Shown: positions 53,800 through 62,842 of the stretch, piece after piece
Numbering within the stretch: position 1 is the stretch's first letter
How the letters are laid out: each line of letters begins with the position of its first letter
Assembly: GCF_040110915.1 (NCBI RefSeq)
Contig: NZ_CP157793.1
Location: forward strand, 4,485,001 to 4,549,000
Length of the DNA stretch: 64,000 nt
Direction: 5' to 3'
Source of the DNA: Stappia sp.
Lineage (GTDB): Bacteria; Pseudomonadota; Alphaproteobacteria; Rhizobiales; Stappiaceae
Notes under the pieces: generated by a model
Seen by the model: only the letters and a program-made list of their open reading frames with translations
Told to the model about the DNA's origin: nothing
Databases searched by the model: none
Position numbers and translations under genes: made by a program

Positions 53800-55038
53800 A
53801 TGCGCATCCTGATGGCCTGTGCCGCCTTTCCGCCCTTCATCGACGGGGGCGGTCCGATCTCCGCCCTTCTGCTCGCCCGCATGCTGCAGGACGAGGGGCA
53901 TGACGTGCGCGTGCTCAACGCCGGCGACCACGACGCCGACGAGATGATCGAAGGCGTGCCCGTCCGCCGCATCGCCGCGCCCAATGTCTACTGGAATTAC
54001 CGGGTGCCGCGTCCGACCTGGAAGAAGCTCGTCTGGCACGGTCTGGAAAACGGCAACCCGCGCGCCTTCTCCGCGATGCGCCGGGAAATCCGCGCCTTTG
54101 CGCCGGATATCCTGCTGACCGACAGCATCGAGAACATCAATGTCGCCACCTGGGCCGCCGCCCGGTCGCTCGGCGTTCCGGTGGCGCACACGATCCGCAG
54201 CGCCTTCCTGTTGTGCTGGCGCGGGGTGATGCAGCGCCAGGGGGTGAACTGCGACGGCCAGTGCCTCACCTGCTGGACGTCGGCGCTGGGCAAGCGCTTC
54301 TTCAGCCGCTTCGTCGACGGCGTCTGTGGGGAATCCGACGACGTGATCTCGCGGCATGTCGAGCGCGGCTATTTTCCCAACGCGCTGGTGCGCCGTATCC
54401 CGGGCGCCATCGAGCGCATCGTCGCCGAGGGCCCCCGCGCGGCGCCGCGCGACCGGCCGCTGAGGATCGGCTTCATCGGCGTTCACACCCGCTTCAAGGG
54501 GCTCGACGTGTTCGGCCGGGCCGCCGCCCGCCTGGTCGAGACGCTGCCGGAGGCCTCGGTCGCGTTTCATGTCGCCGGCACCGGCAACGCGGAGGACGAA
54601 GCCCGTCTCACCGCCGATTTCCCAAGGGATCACACCCGCTTCTGGGGCTGGGTCGATCCGCAGGACTTCTTTCCCGAGATCGATCTGCTGGTGTTCCCGT
54701 CGGTCGGTCACGAAGCCTTCGGGCGGGTCGCCGTCGAGGCGTTCGCCCATGCCGTTCCCGTGGTCGGCTCCGATCTCGGCGGCATCGCCGAAACGGTGCG
54801 TGACGGCGTCAACGGCCTGCTGTTTCCCGCCGCCGACGATGCGGCCCTGGCCGACCGTCTGACCCGCGTCGCGCGCGATCCCGACCTCTACGACACCCTG
54901 TCGCGCGGTGCGCATGCGGCCGCGCATGCCTACCTCCGGCCGACGATCGCCGGCCTCTACACGCAATTCCTGCAGGATACGATGACCCATCACCACGCCC
55001 GTCCGATCACGACCGACGAACGCGAGGTGGCGCTGTGA
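53800..55038 (+). CDS. GT4 glycosyltransferase
   Basis: A 412-residue GT-B glycosyltransferase. N-terminal RILMACAAFPPFIDGGGPIS with the GGG acceptor loop; the middle has a cysteine-rich loop (CWRGVMQRQGVNCDGQCLTC) seen in a subset of GT4 enzymes; the donor domain has RIGFIGVHTRFKGLDVFGRA, FWGWVDPQDFFPEIDLLVFP and the EX7E region HEAFGRVAVEAFAHAVPVVG. The Shine-Dalgarno is weak (AGGA at 11 bases). It is the first gene of a five-gene run (to 59297) with overlapping ends: it meets the flippase gene in a GTGA overlap. Confidence 0.9.
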   Translation: MRILMACAAFPPFIDGGGPISALLLARMLQDEGHDVRVLNAGDHDADEMIEGVPVRRIAAPNVYWNYRVPRPTWKKLVWHGLENGNPRAFSAMRREIRAFAPDILLTDSIENINVATWAAARSLGVPVAHTIRSAFLLCWRGVMQRQGVNCDGQCLTCWTSALGKRFFSRFVDGVCGESDDVISRHVERGYFPNALVRRIPGAIERIVAEGPRAAPRDRPLRIGFIGVHTRFKGLDVFGRAAARLVETLPEASVAFHVAGTGNAEDEARLTADFPRDHTRFWGWVDPQDFFPEIDLLVFPSVGHEAFGRVAVEAFAHAVPVVGSDLGGIAETVRDGVNGLLFPAADDAALADRLTRVARDPDLYDTLSRGAHAAAHAYLRPTIAGLYTQFLQDTMTHHHARPITTDEREVAL

Positions 55039-56408
55039 CGCGCGTGCGCGCCTTGATCAAGGGAAAGAACTTCAAGCGTCTGTCGTGGTCGCTCGGCAGC
55101 CGGCTCGGCAGCACGGTGCTGAGCTTCGTCGTGCTGTTCGCCGCCAGCCGCTCGCTGGAGACGGCCGACTATGGCCTCTACATCTTCCTGTTCTCGGTCG
55201 GCACCTCGCTCGGCCTGATCTTCACCTTCGGTCAGCACGTCCTGCTGGTGAAGCATTTCCGCGTGCAGGACCATCGGCGCGGCAAGACCAACCAGCGGCT
55301 GCTGCGGGTCAACGCGCTGTGGCTCGGCGCCGGCTGCGGACTGCAACTGATCGCGGCCCTCGGTGTCTGGCTGGTGTCCGACCGGCTGCCCGCGCCCTAT
55401 GACGCGCTGCCGGTCGCGCTGGTGTTCGGGGCGGTCTTCACGCTCGGCGAGTATCTGCAGAATTATTTCCGCATCCACGGCCAGATCGTGATGGCGCTCG
55501 TGCCGCGCGAGAACCTGTGGCGGGCGCTGAGCGCCCTGGCGCTTCCGGCCGTCGCCTATGCCGGTCTGCTGAGCGGCGGCGTGATGGCGATGGAGGTGGT
55601 GACGGCCCTTCTGTTCGTGCTCGTCGGGTTCCAGACGGCCTGTTTCCTCATGCGCGAGGGGATGACCTTTCTGCGCGCGCGCCCCGGCGAACCCGCGATC
55701 CCCTGGGGGGCGTGGACCCGCGAGACCATGGTGTTTTCCGCCAACGGCTTCTTTCTGGCCGCGGCGGTCTATTTCGAGACGATCGTCATCGGTCTGGCCA
55801 TCGGGCTGGAGGCGGCGGCCTTCTACTTCGTGGCCTATCGCATCGCGATGCTCCTGACCCTGCCGGTGCTCGCCATCGACACGGTCGGCGTGCCGCTGAT
55901 CGCCGCGAAGTTCCAGGAGGACGACCGGCCCGGCGCGCAGCGTCTGGTGTCGATGCTGTCGGCCGGCAGTTTCGCGCTCGCCGTGCTCGGCGGGGTGTTC
56001 CTCTTCGTCGTCGGCCCGTTCGTGCTGCACCTGTTCGATCCGGCCTTCGTGGAGCATGAGGACGTTCTGGTGTTGCTGTCGCTCGCCGCGATCAGCCACG
56101 CCTTCTTCGGCCCCGGCACCTGGCTTGCGATGATCGGCGGCGGCGAGACCTACCTGCTGAAGATGCGCAGCGTCGTCTTCCTGGTCTATGTGGCCGGGCT
56201 GCTCGGTCTCGGCGTGGCCTTCGGTCTGGCCGGCGTCGCCATCGCCAGCTGGGCACAGCTCGTGGTCGTGCATGCCCTGTCCCGGCGGTGGGTGATGAAC
56301 CGCTGGCAGGTCGACAACATGGCGACCTCGGCGCTTTGGCTGTGGCGCAACCGTCACCGGATGCAAGGACAAGACCGCCCGCAGGAGAGCGCCCATGCAC
56401 GCTCGTGA
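55035..56408 (+). CDS. Wzx-like polysaccharide flippase
   Basis: A 457-residue integral membrane protein of the MOP/PST family with about 12-14 helices, predicted to flip undecaprenyl-linked repeat units to the periplasm. Typical N-terminus: KRLSWSLGSRLGSTVLSFVV and AASRSLETADYGLYIFLFSV. The GTG start overlaps the preceding stop. The C-terminus is a short basic tail overlapping the GH5 gene by 14 bp. Position between glycosyltransferase and glycanase fits a Wzx/Wzy-dependent system. Confidence 0.88.
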   Translation: MTRVRALIKGKNFKRLSWSLGSRLGSTVLSFVVLFAASRSLETADYGLYIFLFSVGTSLGLIFTFGQHVLLVKHFRVQDHRRGKTNQRLLRVNALWLGAGCGLQLIAALGVWLVSDRLPAPYDALPVALVFGAVFTLGEYLQNYFRIHGQIVMALVPRENLWRALSALALPAVAYAGLLSGGVMAMEVVTALLFVLVGFQTACFLMREGMTFLRARPGEPAIPWGAWTRETMVFSANGFFLAAAVYFETIVIGLAIGLEAAAFYFVAYRIAMLLTLPVLAIDTVGVPLIAAKFQEDDRPGAQRLVSMLSAGSFALAVLGGVFLFVVGPFVLHLFDPAFVEHEDVLVLLSLAAISHAFFGPGTWLAMIGGGETYLLKMRSVVFLVYVAGLLGLGVAFGLAGVAIASWAQLVVVHALSRRWVMNRWQVDNMATSALWLWRNRHRMQGQDRPQESAHARS

Positions 56409-57528
56409 CCGGCGCCGAACGGGACGCGGCGCGGCATGGCTCGTCGCGCTGGCCCTGATCTGGACGGCGGCCAGCGGCGTCCTCGCCCCGGCGGCCGCCG
56501 AATGCCTGCGTGGCGCGAATGCCGCCGGAGCGGATTTCGGCGTGGTGCCGGGCGAGCACGGGCGGACCTATTTCTGGCCCTCGCGCGCGACCTTTGCCTA
56601 TCTGCGCTCAAAGGGCATGAACGTCGTGCGCCTTCCGTTTCGCTGGGAGCACCTGCAGCCGGCCCTGAACCGGCCGTTCGAGCCGGTGGAACTGGAGCGG
56701 CTGACAACGGCGGTGGAGACCGCCACCGGCCTCGGGCTGACCGTCATTCTCGATCCGCACAACCACGCCAAATACTTCGGCAATGTGGTCGGATCGCCGC
56801 AGGTGCCGCGCGCCGCCTTCGTCGATCTCTGGCGGCGCCTGTCCGCGCTCTACGCGGGGCGCGAGGACGTGATCTTCCTGCTGATGAACGAGCCGATCCA
56901 TGTGACGGCGCGCGACTGGCTCGGCTCGGTCAACGCCGCGATCGCCGCGATCCGCGAGACCGGCGCCGACAATCTGATCATGGTGCCGGGCACCGAGTGG
57001 AGCGCGGCCGTCAACTGGTTCACGGCGCAAGACGGCGGTTCCAACGCCGAGGTCTTCACCCGGGTGGAGGATCCGCTCGACCACTACGCCTTCGATATCC
57101 ATCAGTATATGGACGGAAACTTCTCCGGCACCTGGGAGGCCTGCGACCGGGCCGAGGAAGCGCTGGGCTTCGTCTCGCGTGTGACGGACTGGCTGGAGGA
57201 AACCGGCAATCGCGGCTTTCTCGGCGAGTTCGGCGGACACGCCCGCCCCGATTGCTATCGCGGGCTCAACGCCATGGTCGCGCATATCAATTCGCGCCCC
57301 GACGTGTGGATCGGCTGGGCGATCTGGGCGGCGGGCGATGCCTGGGGGGACTATCCGCTGTCGATCCAGCCGCGCGACGGCAAGGACCGGCCGCAGCTGG
57401 TCGCGATCGAGCGCCAGATCCCGCGCCGCAGCGCGGCCGCGCGGGCCTGTCCCGCGCTCGCCAGACCCGGAGACCGGCCCGAACAGCGACCCGAGGATCC
57501 GTCCGCCGCCGGGGAGGGCACGCAATGA
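56395..57528 (+). CDS. Secreted GH5 endoglycanase (cellulase-like)
   Basis: A 377-residue exported glycoside hydrolase. Signal helix AAWLVALALIWTAASGVLAP, cut near AAAEC. The GH5 barrel shows RGANAAGADFG, MNVVRLPFRWEHLQPALNRP, LDPHNHAKYFGN, the acid/base E166 in FLLMNEPIHV, FDIHQYMDGNFSGT and the nucleophile E278 in FLGEFGGHARPDC. Lyases or glycanases like this trim or release the polymer in many exopolysaccharide loci. It overlaps the flippase and meets the hydrolase gene in an ATGA. Confidence 0.92.
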   Translation: MHARDRRRTGRGAAWLVALALIWTAASGVLAPAAAECLRGANAAGADFGVVPGEHGRTYFWPSRATFAYLRSKGMNVVRLPFRWEHLQPALNRPFEPVELERLTTAVETATGLGLTVILDPHNHAKYFGNVVGSPQVPRAAFVDLWRRLSALYAGREDVIFLLMNEPIHVTARDWLGSVNAAIAAIRETGADNLIMVPGTEWSAAVNWFTAQDGGSNAEVFTRVEDPLDHYAFDIHQYMDGNFSGTWEACDRAEEALGFVSRVTDWLEETGNRGFLGEFGGHARPDCYRGLNAMVAHINSRPDVWIGWAIWAAGDAWGDYPLSIQPRDGKDRPQLVAIERQIPRRSAAARACPALARPGDRPEQRPEDPSAAGEGTQ

Positions 57529-59297
57529 CCCTGATCGCCGGCAGCCGCCGCGCGCTTGCGCTGACCGCCGGACCGGCCCTCGTCACCCATGGCAGGGGCC
57601 GCGTCGGCGTCGTCATCTGCGATGCCTGGGGCTATGACGCGCTGTGCGCGCGCCGCAGCCTGCGCATCCTGGGCGACCGGCTGGCGGAGGCGGGCTATCC
57701 GAGCCTGCGCTTCGACTGGCCGGGCACGGGCGACGCCCTGGATGTCCCCGGGGACGCCGATCCGCTGGGGCTGTGCGATGCCGCGCTCGACGAGGCGATT
57801 GCCCGGCTGAGGCGCGAGACGCGGGTCGAGGCGGTCGTCCTGATCGGCCTCGGCTTCGGCGCCCTGTTGGCGCTTCGCGCGGCGGAGCGCGCGCCGGAGC
57901 CTCTGGCCGGGCTGGTGCTGATGGCGCCCTTGGTCAAGGGGCGGACGTGGCTGCGCGAGCTTCAGGCCCGGGCCGCGCTGATCGGTGAAATCACCGGTGC
58001 GCCGCCCCGACCCGGTTCCGACGATGCGCTGGAGATCGCGGGTCTGGCGATGTCGACGCGTCTTGCGGACACAATGCGCGCGCAGGACCTCTCGACCCTC
58101 GCCCGCCCGCAGGCGGGGCCGGTCCTGGTGATGCCGCGCGCGGGCAAGACCGGCGAGGACCGCCTCGCCGGACGCCTTGCGACGGAGGCGGGCGACGCGA
58201 CGATCCCCTTCGAGGGCTATGACGAGATGATGGGCGATCCGACCGGATCGCAACCGCCGGAGCTGGCCTTCGACCGGCTGATCGACTGGCTATCGGCCGC
58301 CGTGCCCTGCGGACAGGGCGCGGGGCCCGAGGCCCGCATCGTCGAGGCCGGCGAATTGCATCTGCGCGGCGATGCCTTTCGCGAAACGCCGATCCTGTTC
58401 GGCCCGCAGGACCGGCTGTTCGGCGTCTGGTGCGCGCCGGCGCGCGCCGTGCCCTACGCCCGCCCCGTCCTGCTGCTCAATGCCGGCGCGACGCCGCATG
58501 TCGGTTGGGCGCGCGGCAACGTGGAGATGGCGCGGGCCCTGGCGACGCGCGGGGTCGCGTCGCTGCGCATGGATGCCGCCGACATCGGCGATGCCCGCCC
58601 GGTGCCGGGACGGGCGGAGATCGTTCATTACGATGCCGCCCAGATCGCCGATCTCGCCAGCGCGCTCGACGTGATCGGCCTGCGCGCCGGCGCCAGCGGC
58701 GGCACGGTGGTCGTGGGCGCCTGCAGCGGGGCCTATCTGGCGCTCAACGGCGCGGTGGCGGACCGGCGGATCGCGCATGTGGTGGCGGTGAACCTTCAGC
58801 GCTTCCTGTGGGACCCGCGTGACGACGTCGCGGCGGTGCTCAAGTTCGGCCATACCTCGGCGCAAGGCTACGGGCGCAAGCTGTTCGAGGCCGACAAGTG
58901 GCGCCGCGTGATCGCCGGCAAGAGCGATCCGCTCGGCATCGCCCGCAACCTCGCGCTGCGCGCCTGGCGCAAGGGCGAGCGCGCCCTGGCGCCCTGGCTG
59001 TTCGGCCTGTCGCCGTTTTCCCGGCTGTACAACGAGGTCCACACGAACCTGTGGGTGCTCGCCCAACGCGATGTGCGGCTGGACCTGCTCTTCAGCGAGG
59101 GCGATCCGGGTCTTGCCCAGTTGCGGGCCTTTTTCGGTTCGGGAGCGCGGCGCATGGCGGACTATCGCAACCTTGCCGTGACCCGTATTCCCGATACGGA
59201 TCACAATCTGACGCCGCGCGCGGCGCGCGCTCAGGTGCTGGAGCATGTCGCGGCTGCCGCGCGGGCCTCGGTGCAGGCCGCTCAGGCGGCGGAATAG
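57525..59297 (+). CDS. Double alpha/beta-hydrolase protein with altered nucleophile elbows
   Basis: A 590-residue protein with two tandem alpha/beta-hydrolase domains. Domain 1 (about 25-275): GVVICDAWGYDALCARRSLR, YPSLRFDWPGTGDALD, and an elbow IGLGFGALLAL where the Ser position of GxSxG is Gly110. Domain 2 (about 310-590): LLLNAGATPHVGWARGNVEM, VASLRMDAADIGDARPVPG, and an elbow VVGACSGAYLAL with Cys400 in the nucleophile place. The nearest look-alikes are exosortase-associated hydrolases of exopolysaccharide loci. The start is firm (GGGAGG, ATGA overlap). It may acylate or deacylate the polymer, or act on aminoacyl thioesters from the facing gene set (inference). Confidence 0.82.
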   Translation: MTLIAGSRRALALTAGPALVTHGRGRVGVVICDAWGYDALCARRSLRILGDRLAEAGYPSLRFDWPGTGDALDVPGDADPLGLCDAALDEAIARLRRETRVEAVVLIGLGFGALLALRAAERAPEPLAGLVLMAPLVKGRTWLRELQARAALIGEITGAPPRPGSDDALEIAGLAMSTRLADTMRAQDLSTLARPQAGPVLVMPRAGKTGEDRLAGRLATEAGDATIPFEGYDEMMGDPTGSQPPELAFDRLIDWLSAAVPCGQGAGPEARIVEAGELHLRGDAFRETPILFGPQDRLFGVWCAPARAVPYARPVLLLNAGATPHVGWARGNVEMARALATRGVASLRMDAADIGDARPVPGRAEIVHYDAAQIADLASALDVIGLRAGASGGTVVVGACSGAYLALNGAVADRRIAHVVAVNLQRFLWDPRDDVAAVLKFGHTSAQGYGRKLFEADKWRRVIAGKSDPLGIARNLALRAWRKGERALAPWLFGLSPFSRLYNEVHTNLWVLAQRDVRLDLLFSEGDPGLAQLRAFFGSGARRMADYRNLAVTRIPDTDHNLTPRAARAQVLEHVAAAARASVQAAQAAE

Positions 59298-61753
59298 AAC
59301 ACCGGCGTTCCGCCGAGCGCGACCACATGGCCGCCCGGCGTGGCATCGCCCGCCGGCAGCAGGCGCACCGTTTTCACCCGGCCCGGCGCGAGATGGAACC
59401 AGTTGTCCTCCGGCCGCAGGGCATCGTCGCGGATCGCCACCGATTGCGCGACCCGGTCGGTCTCCAGATCGAGCGCGAAGCCCGCGTCGCCCAGATCGCG
59501 CAGCTGCACTGAAAGTGCGGCTCCGGGCGCGATCCGACCCCGGCCGAGCGGGAAGTGAAACGCCTCGTCGAGCGTTGCGTCGGTGTCGGGATCGGCGAGG
59601 CGCACATGCACCGTGTCATGGGACGGCGGGCCGAAGCGATAGGCATGGGTCACGTCGAAGAAGGCGCCGATCAGATCGGTCGCCGCCAGCGTGCGGGCGT
59701 CATGGGCCGCGAGCGTGAGATCGGTCGCTCCGGATGCGACGGCGAGCCGCCCTTCGCGCAGGCAGGCGATCTCGACACGCACCGGCCTCGCCTCGCCCGT
59801 GTCGTTCGCCAGATGAAGGGCGAGCCCGTTGGTGCCCTCGTCGGTCACGCTCACCTTGAGCGGGCGAAAGGCGCGCTTCAGCGCGTACCAGGCGGATTTC
59901 GGGCGACCCGCATGGTCGACCACGCCCCAGCCGGCACCGGGCGCGAGGTCCTGAAAGGTCCACACCAGCGCCCCGCGACAGGAGGAGCCCGGCCGCCGCC
60001 ACTCGGCGAATGTCGCGTCCATCACCTCCGCAACGGCCGCGCGGCCGTGGTCGAGATAGGCCTGCGGGTCGCCATAGCGCAGATCGCGCGGGTCCACGCC
60101 GTAGAGCACCTGCACATAGTGGTCGCGGACATCCTCGAAGTCCCAGCCCACGCCCCGGTCGCGCGGCACGCCGCCTTTCCAGGCCGGATCGTGTCCCGGC
60201 GCGGCGGCGCCCGGCAGATCGTCGGCCTCGGGCACGTTGGAAAAGGCGAGACATTCGGCGGCGAAGCGCACATTGGCGCGGCGCGCGTCCTCCAGCGGGC
60301 GGCGATAGGCGCCGACGCCATAGTAATGCGCAATGCCGGCATTCGGCGAAAACGGCAGCGCCCCGCCGGACGGCGAATTTTCCACATAGACCGCGTCGGG
60401 ACGCACCTCGGCGACGGTGGCGGGCAGGATTTCGGTGGTCAGTGGGCCCCGCCAGCGGTCCTCGCCGACGCCGGTCATGGCGCCCTGCTGATACATCTCG
60501 CTGCCGCCGCAGACCACGGCGAGCGAGGGCGCCGCGCCCGCGAGTCCCATCAGGTCGCGGGTCTCGCGCGCAACCGCCTCGACGAAACCCTCGTCCTTGA
60601 CCGGATAGTCGAAATTCGCGAAGGGAAGATCCTGCCAGACGAGCAGGCCGAGTTCATCGCACAGGTCGAAGAAGGCCGGGCCTTCCGGTGCCATGGTGCC
60701 GCCGATGCGCAGCATGTTCATGCCCGCCTCGCGGGCGAGCGCGAGCCAGGGCCGGTAGTCGTCGGCGTCGCAGGGAAGGCGCAAAAGGTCGGCATTGGTC
60801 CACACCGCCCCGCGACAGAACACCGGCACGCCGTTGACGAGGAGACCGAAGCCGTCGCCGTCCGGGCCGCGATCGACCGTCAGACGGCGAAAGCCGGTGC
60901 GACCCAACGCAAGCGTCCGGTCGCCGAGATCGAGCGTGACCTCGTGCAGATGCGGCGTGCCATGGGTGTGCGGCCACCACGCCTCGATGCCGGGCAGCAG
61001 CATCTCGGCGCGCCAGACCCCGTCGCCGGCGGGGTCCAGCGGCGCGCGCCAGCCGGCGCAAACGATCTCCGCTTGGCCCCCTGCGGGTCTTTCGGCAAGG
61101 CGCAGGGAGACGGTCAGCCGGCCGGTGCCGTCTTCCTCCAGCGCGCTGTCGAGCCGCACGTCCTCGACTTCGACAACGGTCTCGGGCACGAGCGCGAGCG
61201 GCCGCCAAGTGCCGACGGCGTGGATCGACGGGCACCAGCCGGGCATGCGCCCGAGCAATGTGGTACGCACCAGCCGCAGGCCCGCATGATCGGCGAGCTG
61301 CGTGCGCCAGCGCGCGCGCGGCCCCTTGCGGGCGAGATGCGGTGTCAGCGCGCGAAAGCACAGGAGCAGCTCGGCCGGACCGTCGAGGTCGAGCGCGATC
61401 TCATGAGTCGCGAACATGTCGTCGGAAATCAGGATCGGCGCGCCGTCGAGCCAGGCCTCGCAGATGGTCGCAAGCCCGCCGGAGACGAGCCGATGCGCGC
61501 CGCTGGCCCGCGGGGCGAGGCGGGTGCGATACCACACGTCGCGGTCGTGCAGCGGCTGCGGCGCGGCCGGGTCGAAGCGGCCCGCCTCGGCCAGGGCGGC
61601 GGCCGCGGTGCCGGGCACCGTGGCTGCGATCCACCCGGCGGTGTCGTTGCACGCCTGTGGCCCGCTCCAGGCGCTGGCCTCGGTGACGCACATCTCCCAG
61701 ACCGCCTCGGCCAGCAGGTCGTGATGGGGATCGAGAAGGCGGAGATCGAGCAT
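59282..61753 (-). CDS. GH2 beta-mannosidase-like glycoside hydrolase
   Basis: An 823-residue GH2 enzyme without signal peptide. Order: sugar-binding jelly-roll (DRDVWYRTRLAPRASGAHRL, EAWLDGAPILISDDMFATHE), immunoglobulin-like domain, then the TIM barrel with VNGVPVFCRGAVWTNADLLR, MNMLRIGGTMAPEGPAFFDL, CDELGLLVWQDLPFANFDYP. Catalytic candidates are the Glu of VVCGGSEMYQQ (usually NGNNE, so unusual) and that of VRFAAECLAFSNVPEADDL. ATG 61753 is used; GTG 61780 in frame is possible. It overlaps the convergent hydrolase gene by 16 bp and follows the aminoacyl-carrier module by 52-80 bp. Confidence 0.88.
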   Translation of the reverse strand: MLDLRLLDPHHDLLAEAVWEMCVTEASAWSGPQACNDTAGWIAATVPGTAAAALAEAGRFDPAAPQPLHDRDVWYRTRLAPRASGAHRLVSGGLATICEAWLDGAPILISDDMFATHEIALDLDGPAELLLCFRALTPHLARKGPRARWRTQLADHAGLRLVRTTLLGRMPGWCPSIHAVGTWRPLALVPETVVEVEDVRLDSALEEDGTGRLTVSLRLAERPAGGQAEIVCAGWRAPLDPAGDGVWRAEMLLPGIEAWWPHTHGTPHLHEVTLDLGDRTLALGRTGFRRLTVDRGPDGDGFGLLVNGVPVFCRGAVWTNADLLRLPCDADDYRPWLALAREAGMNMLRIGGTMAPEGPAFFDLCDELGLLVWQDLPFANFDYPVKDEGFVEAVARETRDLMGLAGAAPSLAVVCGGSEMYQQGAMTGVGEDRWRGPLTTEILPATVAEVRPDAVYVENSPSGGALPFSPNAGIAHYYGVGAYRRPLEDARRANVRFAAECLAFSNVPEADDLPGAAAPGHDPAWKGGVPRDRGVGWDFEDVRDHYVQVLYGVDPRDLRYGDPQAYLDHGRAAVAEVMDATFAEWRRPGSSCRGALVWTFQDLAPGAGWGVVDHAGRPKSAWYALKRAFRPLKVSVTDEGTNGLALHLANDTGEARPVRVEIACLREGRLAVASGATDLTLAAHDARTLAATDLIGAFFDVTHAYRFGPPSHDTVHVRLADPDTDATLDEAFHFPLGRGRIAPGAALSVQLRDLGDAGFALDLETDRVAQSVAIRDDALRPEDNWFHLAPGRVKTVRLLPAGDATPGGHVVALGGTPVFYSAA

Positions 61754-61832
61754 CGGGGCAAACCGCTGGTTGGACGACACGACGACACGACGGCAGGCCG
61801 AAGGGGCGAAAGGGGCGGGGGGCGGATGCCCC

Positions 61833-62828
61833 TCAGGCGGCGCGGGTCCGCCCGGCGTGATCCGCGAGCTTGCGCCCGAGGCCGTCCATCAGCCTGTCCC
61901 AGGCCTCCATGGCCGGCGTCAGCCCGGCGTCGAGCCCGGAAAAGCGCTTGCGCGCCAGCGCACGAGCGAGCTGGAACTGCAGGCTCTTTGCCGTCTCCGC
62001 GATGGCGCGCGCCGCCGCCGCCTCCTCGGCGAAGCGGCCGTCCGGGGCGATCCAGTCGAGATGGTCGCCCGCCAGCTCGAAATTCGCCCCCACCTGCCGC
62101 AGCGTGTTGAAGGCATAGGCGTGAAATGCCTCGAAGGGGCGTTCGGCGAGCGCTGCCACATCCTCGGCGAAGTGAGCGGCGAAGGCGGCAAGCGGGTTCG
62201 ACGCGGGACGCCGGGCGAAATGGCGGGCGAGCAGCGCCTCAGCCATTTCCCGTGTCGCTGCCGCGTCCGGCGCCGTTTCGGGAAACTTGGCGAATTCCGT
62301 GTAGGGCAGGAACGGCAGGGCCTGTGCGTGATCCCCGCGCTGGAACACACCGTCGAAATCCTCGCCTTCAAGCGCGAAGAAGCCGCCATTGTGGAAGTAG
62401 GACAGCCTGCGGCGCTCGGCGTCCAGCGCGGTCGGCGCGATGGTGGTCTTGCCGTGCTCGCTGCGATAGGTCACGCCGTGGGTGTCGGGCAGGAAGTAGC
62501 TGTCGACCTCGACGAGGCACAGCCGTCCGCGCGCGATCTGGGTCGCGACATGGCGCTCGACCGGCTCGTAGACGGCAAGCTCCGTGGCGCGGATGCCGTA
62601 GAGCGCCTCGAGATCCTCCAGCGGCACCTTGAAGAAGGTGAACTGGTCGCCTTCGAAATCCTGCGTCAGCGTGAAGCCGAGCATGGCGCGCGGCTCCAGA
62701 TCGAGGGCCGAGAGCACCTCGATCCACAGATCCACGTAGCAATTGGTTTCCGGCCAGATGCGCGTCGCGGCGTGCAGGGCATGCGGCGTGTGGGCGTCGG
62801 CGCTCAGGCGCGCGAGTTTGTCGAACAT
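61833..62828 (-). CDS. DUF1839 family protein
   Basis: A 331-residue cytoplasmic protein of a family with no assigned function. Recognised from CYVDLWIEVLSALDLEPRAM, LTQDFEGDQFTFFKVPLEDL, CLVEVDSYFLPDTHGVTYRS and YFHNGGFFALEGEDFDGVF; the beginning of the C-terminal half is helical. Its family recurs next to amino acid:[carrier protein] ligases (from memory), as here: that gene ends 14 bp upstream. The ATG follows GGAGG by four bases. The papain-like or transferase-like look of the Cys/His/Asp blocks hints at an acyl-transfer role, which is speculative. Confidence 0.82.
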   Translation of the reverse strand: MFDKLARLSADAHTPHALHAATRIWPETNCYVDLWIEVLSALDLEPRAMLGFTLTQDFEGDQFTFFKVPLEDLEALYGIRATELAVYEPVERHVATQIARGRLCLVEVDSYFLPDTHGVTYRSEHGKTTIAPTALDAERRRLSYFHNGGFFALEGEDFDGVFQRGDHAQALPFLPYTEFAKFPETAPDAAATREMAEALLARHFARRPASNPLAAFAAHFAEDVAALAERPFEAFHAYAFNTLRQVGANFELAGDHLDWIAPDGRFAEEAAAARAIAETAKSLQFQLARALARKRFSGLDAGLTPAMEAWDRLMDGLGRKLADHAGRTRAA

Positions 62829-62842
62829 CCTGCCTCCACGTG

